DNA of 64,000 nucleotides from Gigaspora rosea (lineage: Eukaryota; Glomeromycota; Glomeromycetes; Diversisporales; Gigasporaceae): positions 130,611 to 194,610 of the forward strand of contig QKWP01000202.1 of NCBI GenBank assembly GCA_003550325.1, given 5' to 3'. The translations under genes were made by a program, and so were the position numbers. Positions 35,309 through 44,995 of the stretch are shown piece by piece. The notes under the pieces are model-generated. The model made no database searches. It had not been told where the DNA came from and saw nothing but the letters and a program-made list of their open reading frames with translations. Each line of letters opens with the position of its first letter. Within the stretch, counting starts at the first letter, position 1.

Positions 35309-35943
35309 GATTGAGCTCCTGCGAAATCCATTAATTGAAGGACTATATTAATTTCCTGTTGTACAATTGTTTGGGCTTCTTTCTTTAGAAGCAAGAAATC
35401 TTCATTCCAAATTCGACAGAGAACATACGGGGTAATACATTGGGACAAATAAAGATAGGAGGGTCCTCGAACAGAAAATAGGTCATACGCCCTTTTGGCA
35501 GCTAAAAAGATTTTCTTCACTTTAGTTGGTGGCAAAAGTCTTTTTATAGTCTTTTTGACTTCTTTATCCTCCATGCTTTCTTCTAACAAGGTGCTAAGAT
35601 TATAGTAATGAGGCAATTGATTATTTCCTGGAGTCGAAACATTCTGGCACAAGTAGGTTGCTTTTTTGACCCAAGTTTGCCCAGGAGGCACTTCAAGGTT
35701 TAGGAGGTCATGGGTGACTACACGAAGATTGTCAAGAAATTTGGGCATTCGTAAGTGGAGTTTTTCAGCATCACTTTCTCGCCTAGTATCTTTAATGAAT
35801 ATTTTATGAGTACGAGATTCTTCCTGGTATACAATCTCATTCTTGGAGATTATACAAGTTCCAGATAAATTAGCTTTTTTAAGTTGATTTTTAAGCAGCC
35901 CAAGGGTCTTCTTGATATTGGTAGGGATTTCGAAAGATTCCAT
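35305..35943 (-). CDS. Extra ORF of the Ty3/Gypsy element, unknown function
   Basis: 212 codons, in the sense of the element, between the integrase C terminus and the 3' LTR; the stop is adjacent to the polypurine tract. Starts MESFEIPTNIKKTLGLLKNQ. It has no zinc knuckle, protease, signal peptide or membrane segment that I can see; it is charged and probably soluble, with helical Lys/Leu-rich stretches. It is the longest uninterrupted non-pol frame in an otherwise frameshifted element. It is not an obvious env gene. Sense ORFs in this place are known in several plant and fungal Ty3 elements, but I cannot match this one to a family. Confidence 0.55.
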   Translation of the reverse strand: MESFEIPTNIKKTLGLLKNQLKKANLSGTCIISKNEIVYQEESRTHKIFIKDTRRESDAEKLHLRMPKFLDNLRVVTHDLLNLEVPPGQTWVKKATYLCQNVSTPGNNQLPHYYNLSTLLEESMEDKEVKKTIKRLLPPTKVKKIFLAAKRAYDLFSVRGPSYLYLSQCITPYVLCRIWNEDFLLLKKEAQTIVQQEINIVLQLMDFAGAQS

Positions 35944-36096
35944 GAATTCTTTCTTTAATGGGTATGTATAATATAGATATATATAAAAAAAAATTTTTTT
36001 TTTTATGATAATAGAAAAAGAAGGAAACAGAGAAAAAAAAATTTAGAAGGAGGTTCTTATAAAAATTTTGACCACTATACACAGAATAGGGTGCAT

Positions 36097-36519
36097 TTAT
36101 TGCCAGAGGTAATAACGCGACAAGCGATTCCCATGATATTTCTTTTTGAGGACGTGACCGTCGATCGTACGCAGCTTATACAATCCATTTAGTAATACAT
36201 TATGAATATAATAGGGACCCAAATTTCGGGGTTCCATTTTGGCACTGTGTGACGTAGCAAGTTTACTCCTATATAGGAGTACCTGATTGCTGATCTCATA
36301 TGACTCTATCTGGTTTCTTTTTTCATAATTTTCTTTTTGTCGATTTTGTGATTTTTTTGTTTTCACTATAGCGTATTGCCATGCCACAGTTAACTCTCCA
36401 TATATTTCCTCAATACGCCGATAGATTTGCTGTTCTAACACTTCTTCTGTTTTAGGTTTAGTTTTACTGATCCCAAAGTCGACCTCAATAGGCAAATCAG
36501 GACTGCGGCCGTATAGCAA
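36097..36519 (-). pseudogene. Ty3/Gypsy integrase C-terminal region
   Basis: 140 codons. It starts at MLYGRSPDLPIEVDF, the conserved segment after the integrase core, and continues through QVLLYRSKL...PRNLGPYYI...GLYKLRTIDGHVLKKKYHGNRL, the SH3-like DNA-binding domain of Ty3-type integrases. Two small opposite indels near 36520-36535 separate it from the core. Confidence 0.8.
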
Positions 36520-36527
36520 GAAAAGGG

Positions 36528-36956
36528 CTAGTACCCAGTGATGTGATTCTGGGTGGTACGGTAAGCAAAAAGGGTTGGCTTTACATATTCATCCCAATTT
36601 TGATCAAATTGATTTACACATTTATTTAGTACTCCACATAGAGTACGGTTAAATCGTTCCACTAGACCATTGGTCTGTGGATGGTATGCTGTAGACATGT
36701 GATGGGTTATGTGCATTTTCTTGCAGAGGGTATCAACCACTTGATTGCAGAAGTGGGACCCTTGGTCTGATAAGAGCTCTTTCGGGCAACTGTGCCTACA
36801 AATCAAGTCTTCAAAAATGAAATCAGCAACGGTTGCAGCATCAGCTCTTTCAATAGCACGGGCCTTAGGCCATTTAGTAAGGTACTTGGTGGCTACTACG
36901 ATGTACCTAGAGTTTTTATGGGTGATTGGAAGGGGTCCTACGATGTCAATCCCCAC
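36528..36956 (-). pseudogene. Ty3/Gypsy integrase catalytic core
   Basis: The core is recognisable from MGIDIVGPLPITHKNSRYIV to HITGY. The catalytic triad is present: Asp in GIDIVG, Asp in LLSDQGSHF, Glu in NGLVERFNRTL, with 35 residues between the last two (DD35E). The frame is broken just after the core. The zinc-binding part lies upstream in other frames (37020-37400). Confidence 0.88.
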
Positions 36957-37019
36957 ACAGTCAAAAACTTGTCCACTTTAATAGGGTACAGTGGTTCCCT
37001 GGTCTGGGGCGCTTTTTTT

Positions 37020-37400
37020 TTAGGCACCACTCACAGGTTCGAATATATTGCTTGATATAGTTGCCCATCTGGGGCCAGAAGTAGTGGGCGGCAATCCTCT
37101 GGTAGGTGGCTTCAAACCCAAAGTGACCGGAGAGGGGTCATCATGAAAGCTAAATAGTATGGGTTTGATTTCTTCCTTCTTCAGGACCCTTAAAGGTTGC
37201 GACGGCTTGTGGGGGTTGGTTTTATACAATAACCCTTCAATTACTACATAAAGCCGAGTTTTATGTTTCAGATTTCGGAGGTCTTAGGGGTGCATCTTGC
37301 AGGTACGACTGCACCCGTCAAATATTGTAAGTAAAGGTCATAGGTTTCGATCTCCATGTTCTCTACGTCCAAGGTATATATATTTTTATTATTATAATTT
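37020..37400 (-). pseudogene. Integrase zinc-binding domain and linker, frameshifted
   Basis: Minus-strand segments TNPHKPSQPLRVLKKEE and SFHDDPSP, followed out of frame by residues typical of the HHCC domain before the core, show the integrase N terminus. At least two frameshifts and several stops occur. Upstream, about 37380-37610 is a degenerate low-complexity linker containing a 16-base homopolymer tract. Confidence 0.6.
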
Positions 37401-37664
37401 TTTTTTTATTTTTTACGATTTATCCAATAAAGAAAAGAGATATAAAGGAAATAATTAGAAACTAAGACAGGACAATTAGGATAGGAAATAAAAGGTTGCC
37501 AGGATACTGTAACCTGAACTGGATTTTCAGATTTAGAGGAAATTGTTATATCCTTTTTTTTTTTTTTTCTTGTCTCTGTAATTACTAATCTCTTAATCCT
37601 TTTATTTAAATTCGAGAAAGGCTATATACGTTGGAATGGTGCCTTCCGGGTTTGTGAATGGTAG

Positions 37665-38250
37665 TGTTATAGAATAGGTTTTAATTTTGGTAGAAATTAG
37701 TTGAAAATTAGAACTTAATAAGGAAATTTTGTAATAACTGTATTTAGTAATAGTGATATGCGAAATTGATGTGCAATGACACTCAATGACGCTTAGCGAC
37801 GCTTAACGACGCTTAGCGACGCTTAATGAAGCTTAGCGACGCTTAACGACGCTTAGTGATGCTTAATGACGCTTAGCGACGCTTAACGACGCTTAGCGAC
37901 GCTTAGCTCAATAGATATATAAACCCACCTTATTTCCCTTAGTTTTAGACAAATCCAGATATTGTATTTTATCTTTACCTTTATATTATCCTTCTCTCTT
38001 ATTATTAATAAACTCTTGGGATTCCTAAGGAACAGACACCTTGGAATAGCCCTCTTGTTCAATTAATAAACTGTCTATTATCTCTTGTTGTTTTATACCG
38101 AACTGCCTCAGAGAAGTGTGTAGTTTCTTACAGACATAAAAGAAACTATACTTCCCTCTTGCACACCGCTTTACGCCCAAAGTAAGGGATCTCAGGAGCC
38201 GTGTGATTGTTACTCTATCGGAATTAAAGAAGGCTTCCAGTACTGTAACA
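37665..38250 (+). mobile_element. Solo LTR (family A) nested in the Ty3 RNase H
   Basis: Begins TGTTATAGAATAGGTTTTAA and ends CAGTACTGTAACA. GTAG flanks both sides (37661-37664 and 38251-38254). It contains a 10-bp minisatellite (37781-37917), then TATATAAACCC (about 37916), AATAAA motifs and a tail like that of the solo LTR at 8520-9206. Reading the minus-strand RNase H across the insertion restores the expected EYSFT/HKPGRHHSNV junction, which confirms the borders. It is opposite in orientation to the host element. Confidence 0.85.
37781..37917. repeat. 10-bp minisatellite (GCTTAGCGAC)n in LTR U3
   Basis: About 13 copies of GCTTAGCGAC with variants GCTTAACGAC and GCTTAATGAC, ending just upstream of the TATATAAACC motif. 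The related LTR at 8520 has a completely different 9-bp array in the same place. Confidence 0.9.
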
Positions 38251-38591
38251 GTAGTAAAAGAATACTCCATTAAGATCATAACCCAACGGGCCAACCAGTT
38301 TTGAGGGAGCTTGATGGCAAACAAAGACTTGAGGGCAGAGTGGTCGGTATAGAGAATAAACTGAGCCCCATATAGGTAGGAACGGAAATATCCAACAGCC
38401 CAAACAACGGCCAAGCATTCTTTCTCAGTAATGGAGTAATTTTTTTTAGCAGAGGTAAGACTACGACTAGCATACAAAATTACCCTCACACGATGATTTT
38501 CATCGTTTTGAGCGAGAATTGCTCCTAAGGCTTGGTCAGAAGCATCCGTAAAAAGGATGAAGGTTTGAAAAAAATTAGGGTAAGCTATCAC
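38251..38591 (-). pseudogene. Ty3/Gypsy RNase H
   Basis: Catalytic-type motifs are seen in order: FTDASDQALGAILAQ (Asp), ITEKECLAVVWAV (Glu) and LYTDHSAL (Asp), then WLARWVMILMEYSFT. The domain is cut at 38250 by the solo LTR; its last codons (HKPGRHHSNV...) are at about 37610-37660. A frame break separates it from RT at about 38590-38820. Confidence 0.85.
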
Positions 38592-38820
38592 AGGGGCAGT
38601 TATTAATTTTTTTTATGAATTTCAAAAGCTCATTGATGTTCACTAGTCTATTTATAACTAACACTCTTTTTTAAAAGTTGATTTAAAAGTGCGGCGATAT
38701 TGGTAAAGCCTTGTATGAACTTACGGTAATAAGAAGCTAAGCCGAGGAAGCCTCGAAGTTGATGGAGATTACGAGGGATAGGGAAATTTTTTACGGCCTC
38801 AATTTTTTTTGGGTCGGTAG

Positions 38821-39555
38821 CTACTCCCCTTGACTAACAATATGTCCCAAGAATTTTAATTCTTGTTTAGCGAAGTGGCATTTAGTAGGTTTTAGTTTAA
38901 GTCCGGCCTTTCGTAATCGGTGAAAGACTTCTTGTAGGTGAATTAAATGCTCATCAAAAGTTTTCGAGTAGACATTAATGTTATCTAAATAAACGACTAC
39001 ACATTTCCCAATAAGGTCTTGGAAAATATAATCCATTACCCTTTGAAAAGTCGCAAGGGCGTTAGCTAAGCCGAAAGGCATGACGGTGAACTCGAAGGTT
39101 CCAAACGGGGTAGTGAAAGCGGTTTTAGGTCGGTCAATCTCATCAACTTCGACCTGCCAATATCCACTGGTGAGGTCCAAGGTACTATACCAACATGATC
39201 CAGATAGGGCATCCAGAAGATCATCAATACGAGGAAGTGAATAATTGTTCTTTACAGTAACAGCATTTAGTTTCCAGTAATCGACACAGAACTGGGTACT
39301 TCCATCTTCTTTCTTAATGAGTACTATGGGGGACATCCAAGGGCTTTGGCAAGGGCGTATAATACCTTCGGTTATCATGTGAGCAAGTTCTTCCTTTATG
39401 ATCTTTTTTTCCGCAGAGGAATGCCGGTAGGGGTATTGTCCAATCGGAAGAGCACTCCTGGTCTCAATGCGGTGCTTGACAAGATTGGTTCGTCCCAAAG
39501 GTCCTTTCTCCCAGATGAAAAGATCCAGATTATACCGATAAATTGCTGGAGACAA
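38821..39555 (-). pseudogene. Ty3/Gypsy reverse transcriptase
   Basis: Clear Ty3-type RT fingers and palm: HMITEGIIRPCQSPWMSPIV, FCVDYWKLNAVT, PRIDDLLDALSG, TLDLTSGYWQVEV, FEFTVMPFGLANA, VVVYLDNINVYS and FLGHIVS. The catalytic box, normally YLDD, reads YLDN, so one of the two metal-binding aspartates is Asn. The usual VDYRKLN is VDYWKLN. Both changes fit G:C to A:T transitions. About 245 codons are open. Confidence 0.88.
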
Positions 39556-39560
39556 AAATG

Positions 39561-39926
39561 CTACTTAGATTCCAACCGGCCAATTTGATAAGGCTCCTGC
39601 CGTTCTTCATAAAAGTAGTCGAAAAGGTCATTAATGGGTAAATTTTCGGTTTCTAGAACTTGGGTGATATAACCCTGAGGGTCGGGCCGGACATCACTTT
39701 CTTGCAGATAAGTATTTCCCGCTTTATCTGCATTACATCTAATACTTAGAGGCTTATCCTTTTTTTTCTTTATTTTAGATTGTCCATGGATCTTATCGGA
39801 AATATCATCAGCATCAAAAGCAAATTCGTCTACCTCCATTTCTACAGTTCCGAAATCTAGGTAGAAATACCACTCTACTTGGTCTACATCATCAAAATCA
39901 GGGTAATAACAGATCGATGGGGTCAA
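39561..39926 (-). pseudogene. Ty3/Gypsy protease-RT connecting region
   Basis: Open for 121 codons (YYPDFDDVDQVEWYFYLDF..., acidic). It lies between protease and RT on the same strand and is shifted relative to RT. Not a catalytic domain; part of the polyprotein. Confidence 0.6.
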
Positions 39927-40018
39927 AGGAACCGGGCTTGGGGGGAGTACCGGAATTTTTTCCCATTGACACCTGTTTACAAGGGTTAAAGAAGCCAGCT
40001 CAATGGAGTAATAATTAT

Positions 40019-40741
40019 TTATCCGAGTAGAAGATAGTTAGGAGGGGTATATGAAAACGGAGAAGAGTGTGTAGAGTCAGACAGAGTTAAATCAATAAGG
40101 GGATAATGGTTACTTTTATTTTTAGAAAAAGACGAAAGAAGAGGCATATCTAAAAGGGTACAAGGCATATCGATCGGGGAGTCTAAAATCGAAGAAGAAG
40201 GGCTATATATAGGTAAGGTACTAAGGGTTTCTAACTCCTCCATTTCTGAATAACCATATATCCTATCCTCTAATTCTTCTTCCTTATATTCCTCATCACT
40301 ATCAACTATGTCTTCTTTTGTTTCTTCTTCACTACCCTCATCAACATCTCGAACTGTGGTGGAACGATTTTTTCCCAGAGGTTCATGAATAATTTTTTTA
40401 AATTCGACAGAAAGGGTTATTTCTTTCCACTTCCAGGTAAGCATCATTTTAGAGGACACCCAATCTATTTTCGCTTGGGCTTTTGATAACCAATCGTTTC
40501 CTACAATGGCTTGGTATGAGTTTGCGTCGGTCACAACTATGTCAATGGGGATTTCCATACCTCCAACATTAAAAGAAAAGTCAGAAATTTCTCCTATAGC
40601 CCTCTTACTTTCTCCATGAACATTGATCATGTTTACGGTAGAAGGGCGCTCCACCTTGATCCCTAAATCTCTCAACAAGTAGGACAAAACTACACTACCA
40701 GCTGAGCCGCTGTCCACAATCAATGGGATAGTTTCTCCCAA
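40019..40741 (-). pseudogene. Ty3/Gypsy aspartic protease region
   Basis: The active-site motif IVDSGSAGSVV is near the N terminus, followed by INVHGESKRAIGEISDFSF and DANSYQAIVGNDWLSKAQAKIDW, as in retropepsin-like proteases of Ty3 elements. The C-terminal half is acidic and Ser-rich linker. The apparent start is internal to a gag-pol frame that is interrupted just upstream. Confidence 0.82.
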
Positions 40742-41339
40742 GATTCAGGCATCACAATATAGGGCCATGGACGTCTTTTCCGAGTTGATACTAAGATTAA
40801 CTTTGACCCGTCTTTTACTAAAATTTTTTTCTTTTGCAGGCTTTTACCCAAATCCACCCATAGGGAAGGCGCAAGCCGAAAGAGCTGACTGTAAGTAATA
40901 TTAGCAGACTTATCCCGTATGTCTGAATAATTGAGTATAGAGATACAGTACCAAAGAGGCTATCTGAGGGAGTTCATCCTCTAGAATTTTTTTTCGAATA
41001 ACCAGGGCTCGTTTAGGCTTGAAGCCGTTACTTTTAGGTAATGTGGTTGGTGGTTTTGCAGTTGCCGCCGGAGGGTTATTATCCTTAATCTCTCATCTAT
41101 TTTCGTCTTCTATAAGTTGTTCTAAGGTCTCTTCTTCTGGCTCAGGTTCTCCTACCTCTTTCTTTCTTCTTTTAAGGGGATGGAGGTTACCACTTGGTAA
41201 TTGGGGGTCCTGTTTCCCAGCTGCAAAAAATGGGACATCCTCTGCGAGGAGACTAACTTAGGTAGGTTGATCGGTTTGATTGTTAGTAGGGTTCATACTA
41301 GCGGCAAGGGCTAGAAGGGCCTGCGGCGTTTCTTGTTTT

Positions 41340-42417
41340 TGATTTCCGGAATTGTCATTCACGGGTTAGTGGACACAGGTATGGCTGGGCTAGAGTGACT
41401 CGCAGCAGCTGGAACTACGTTCAATGGTGGATTAAAAGGAGCAGTACTGGGAGGATAATTCGAGTGTGGGTTGGTTACTCTACAATTTCTACTAATGTAA
41501 CCGACCCTGCCACATTTATAACACACAGGTCGATTTGAATTTCCTGAAGGCGGTGACCGTTTTTCCTGAAGTTGGATTAACATCTTATTAACCGCTTCGG
41601 TAAGTTTCTCAATAGCTGACCCAGGAGTAGCCTCAGAAGATGATAGCCTATAGGGGCAGAAGAAACAGCCTGGGCAGTATATAGGGCACTAAGAGGAATG
41701 GATGGATTAGGTAAATTTTGTTTACAAGCACTTTTATATGCCCTGGCCCGTTCATAAGCTGCTTGCAAAGTATTCGGAGTAGACGGAGTGACAGCAGGGA
41801 CAAATTCAGGTCATAGGCCATTCAAGAAAATTTGGGCCTTGGCGGTTTCCAGATACTGTTGCCCTCCTGACTCAACTTGGTGTAGAAGCTCTTGGATGGC
41901 TGTATGGTAAGTATCAACATCTTCATTCACTGCTGTTTCTGTGTAGCAAGTTGTGCAAACCATTTTCCCTTCAAAGTAGCCGTACGAAATTGGGTTATAA
42001 AATTAGGATGGAAACTTTTATTTTGCTGCGCAGGGTCGTTCCAGACATGGATAGGATTGGGTTGCTACTAACACGTAACCGACCAAGTGGCGGCAGAGCC
42101 CTTAAGATGGGGGACAATAATAGGTATTTTCAGTCATCATTAATAAGATTAGCGGCGAATGCTTTTTCCACCTCGTCAAGCCATGTCATAGGGTCTTGAT
42201 CCTCGCCGAAGAAATCCGGATAAGCTACCAGATTTAGTTCCCTATTTGGGACATTAATTTGAGGCACAGGCGCAGCTTGTATCTGTTGGATCAACAATCC
42301 AATCTGAGCCGTTAAATTATTAATGGCATTATTCGGGTTCGGTGGTTGGGCCAGACTAGGCTGCTACAGAGGGTTAATAGGATTCTGCTGCTGAGCGGGA
42401 TTAGGAGGGTTAGCCAT
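41340..42417 (-). pseudogene. Ty3/Gypsy gag with degenerate zinc knuckle
   Basis: The start ATG is at 42417 (MANPPNPAQQQNP). There is an in-frame stop after 16 codons, then PQINVPNRELNLVAYPDFFG and TWLDEVEKAF, typical of the gag capsid N-terminal segment. A one-base loss near 42131 shifts the frame; further stops follow. The nucleocapsid knuckle reads CYKCGRVGYISRNC: the histidine of CX2CX4HX4C is Tyr. About 360 codons in total, normal for the family, but no continuous product is possible. Confidence 0.78.
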
Positions 42418-42524
42418 AGTTTTTTCTTTGGGGGTAAGTAGGCTTTTTCAGTTTGTTCAACGTATGCAGATAGAAAAACTTTCTAAGATTTATAAAACTT
42501 TATAGGGAGTATTTATTCAATTCC

Positions 42525-42539
42525 ACACAATCAGCACCA
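42525..42539 (-). promoter_or_regulatory. Primer-binding site
   Basis: Read on the minus strand, TGGTGCTGATTGTG starts two bases after the 5' LTR end. TGG is complementary to the tRNA CCA end, and the rest should match the 3' acceptor of the primer tRNA, whose identity I cannot determine by eye. Confidence 0.7.
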
Positions 42540-42541
42540 AT

Positions 42542-43772
42542 TGTAACGGTTGATTGGGAGAGCGATTAAAACAATATAGACAATAGTGCCAATTTACACT
42601 CCAACAGTGTACGGTGAGAGAGGTATAAATATAAGAATTTAGAGGCCACGGGGGTTTGAAAAAGGCCGAATATGCAATACATGGAGACCTGATAGTCAAT
42701 CTATCACTAAATCACCACAATAATAAAAAGACGCTGATGCCGGTGATGCTAATATGGGGGATATCAATGAATTGATATCAATAAAAATAATAATAAGGTA
42801 TGATATTGGTGGAAGGTAGGATCAAAATGTGTATCACAGGGTTTATGATGAGTCGGTGTATTAGTCAGGTGATATTTAAGGACCGAATTTGGCAAGTCTA
42901 AGAATTTTTCTATAGGTAAATTATTAAAAAGGTAAAGTGAGTTCTATTTTAACTAACAAAAATGAGGAAATCTAAAGGAGATGTCGTTTATCAAATGGAT
43001 AGTTAAACTAATAATCTCTATTATAGGGCTATCGGTAGACCGATATGCGTCACGTGCATGATTTCGGAATATCAACAAGGTCACATTACACAGAATTCGA
43101 GTCTTAATAAGGCTGATTTGAGGTTACGAGTCAATTCAGTCCATCAAATTGAGTTACGAAAAGGGTTATTAAAGTTACAAGTCGAATTCAAAGATAAGTA
43201 TAGTTTCATTATTTAGAAGAAAATATGTTTTATTCAATGTTATTAAAGAAATTCTTTATTATAATTCATAGAACTGTCTTTTCTGGCCTTTGAACTCCAG
43301 GCCTTTTTATACATTTTAAACTCTATTTGTATTTATGCGGCTTGGACTATACTATCTTAATACTCGCAGCGTATACGCTCCACTGGCAATGTTTATGCTG
43401 CTGTTTTTACCCCACCGCGAAGGGTCATTCATTATGGAGGCTATGCGTACATCTGTGTTTTCTTCCCGCCACACCACTTCAACTGTACTTACTTAATGGG
43501 CTTTTTAGTCTAAGTTGGCACAACAGGCTCAAACGGCCGCATATACGCTCCCAACCCCATACCTTAAATGTAACCAAAATGTCATTTCATATGATTAAGC
43601 CGCCAAGCCACCAATTATTTCTATTTTAGTATAATATATAAAATGTATGAGAATATTCTTATACTTTTACTAAATTAGGATGATCACGCTTTTCTATGAA
43701 CCCGCGGAGAATATACCGTGTAGATAAAATTTATTGAAGGGAAAAAATATACAAATTTTTTAACTCGTTACA
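42542..43772 (-). repeat. Ty3/Gypsy 5' LTR
   Basis: 1231 bp, starting (plus strand) TGTAACGGTTGATTGGGAG and ending AACTCGTTACA. On the minus strand this LTR precedes the primer-binding site and gag, so it is the promoter-bearing copy. The antisense ORF 43327-43629 is not a gene. Confidence 0.9.
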
Positions 43773-43776
43773 ATAT

Positions 43777-44587
43777 TAATAGAAAATTCTAAAGCGTAAC
43801 TTTATTCTCAAACATTTAATAAGTTACTTATGAAAATTTCAAAGTAATTAATTGGGTTTTCAATAAGTTATACCGTTTTAAAGTAAATATGATATCGATA
43901 TGTAATATAGCAGTAATTAACCATTAAGCAATAATTAAATTGATTTTCATTCGGAAACGTGAAAAATCTGTAATATATCAAATTCCATAGTTTCGTTCAC
44001 ATAGTTTTGATTTATTTAGTTGAGTTACCACCCTAGTACGTACGTACGTGGTATCACATAAATTCATTGACAAATGGACTCGAGATTTTTAATTAGATTC
44101 TGTATATAGTCATAGCAAAGATTAAGTTCCTGAATTTTTTATTAAGTCAAAAAAAAAAAAAAACGAAGTTACAAATATTTTAAAATTAATATCCTTCCAA
44201 ATAATAAGTTAAATACAAATAAAATAGATTACAAAAAAAAAATATTTATTTCCTATATATAATGTAAAAAACACCACCGTAACTTTGTAAGATAGAGATA
44301 ACGAATCAATATATATCGACATTAGGAAAAAAAAGTACAGCCCATACATCTAAAATTATGTGACTAATTTTATACGTAAAAGCGCCCTACGAAATTTAAA
44401 AATGAAAATTTATTCAAAAATTAAAATCAATTTTAATAAAATCTATTGATATTAAATATAAATCATTGACTACGAAATGACTTGCGGCAAAATCTGTATC
44501 TAATGTATACTAAAATGCCTGTGCTACACACCTGTTATCGTTATATAATTCGTAACGGTATCACAATAACATTTAAATCATAGAATC
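43777..44587. other. Intergenic upstream of the kinase array
   Basis: No ORF. TACGTACGTACGT simple repeat at about 44037-44049 and an A-tract at about 44149-44163. The promoter of the kinase array should lie here, but I cannot point to a convincing element. Confidence 0.4.
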
Positions 44588-44995
44588 ATGGTCGATGAGT
44601 TCAATTCTAAAAGAAATAACCAGAATGGAAAATGTACCAGCTGCAAGCGTTATAACACATCGCCAGCTTGGTGTCAAACATGTGATCCTCAGAAAACAAC
44701 ACAAGGGTGGACAAGTGGAAATAAGGACGTTGATGATTGTATTAAAGAATTTCAACTTCAAGCTACATCTTACAAAGATGTAATCGAATGGATTCTTTTT
44801 AGCAGATTAGACAATATTCGAAATAACGGCGACGGATATTTAGCAACTTGGCTAGATGGTGTAAGATATGTAAACAAGAAGAAAAGCGTATTTAAATTAT
44901 TTAAATATGGATATACACAGTCACGTACACCATCATATGGAGTGGGGCTTAAAACATTAACTTGTTCACAAAATTTATTAGATACATTAAATGAG
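44588..44995 (+). CDS. Kinase array exon 1 (repeat unit 1)
   Basis: 136 codons, starting MVDEFNSKRNNQNGKC at the first plausible ATG. It lacks the FKNHMQLEGQ...YGLTQN segment carried by later units, which suits a first exon. It has CTSC and CQTC pairs, WTSGNKDVDDCI and EWILF; where the glycine loop should be it reads NNGDGYLATWLDG. The lysine is in VGLK. It continues in frame into exon 2 as NE|FKNYKQL. Confidence 0.7.

Larger units (their letters stand above)
34062..43772 (-). mobile_element. Full-length Ty3/Gypsy LTR retrotransposon, inactive
   Basis: Two LTRs (34062-35293 and 42542-43772) in the same orientation, each bounded by TGTAAC...GTTACA (the 34062 copy has ATTACA at its other end), and ATAT on both flanks (34058-34061 and 43773-43776). 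On the minus strand the order is gag, protease, RT, RNase H, integrase, then an extra ORF. RNase H before integrase identifies Ty3/Gypsy. A primer-binding site and a polypurine tract are in the expected places. Frameshifts, stops and a changed RT catalytic residue show it cannot move by itself. A foreign solo LTR (37665-38250) interrupts RNase H. Confidence 0.92.

Noticed and set aside
37781..37917. Possible CRISPR-like array
   Set aside because: Contiguous 10-bp tandem copies without spacers, in a eukaryotic LTR.
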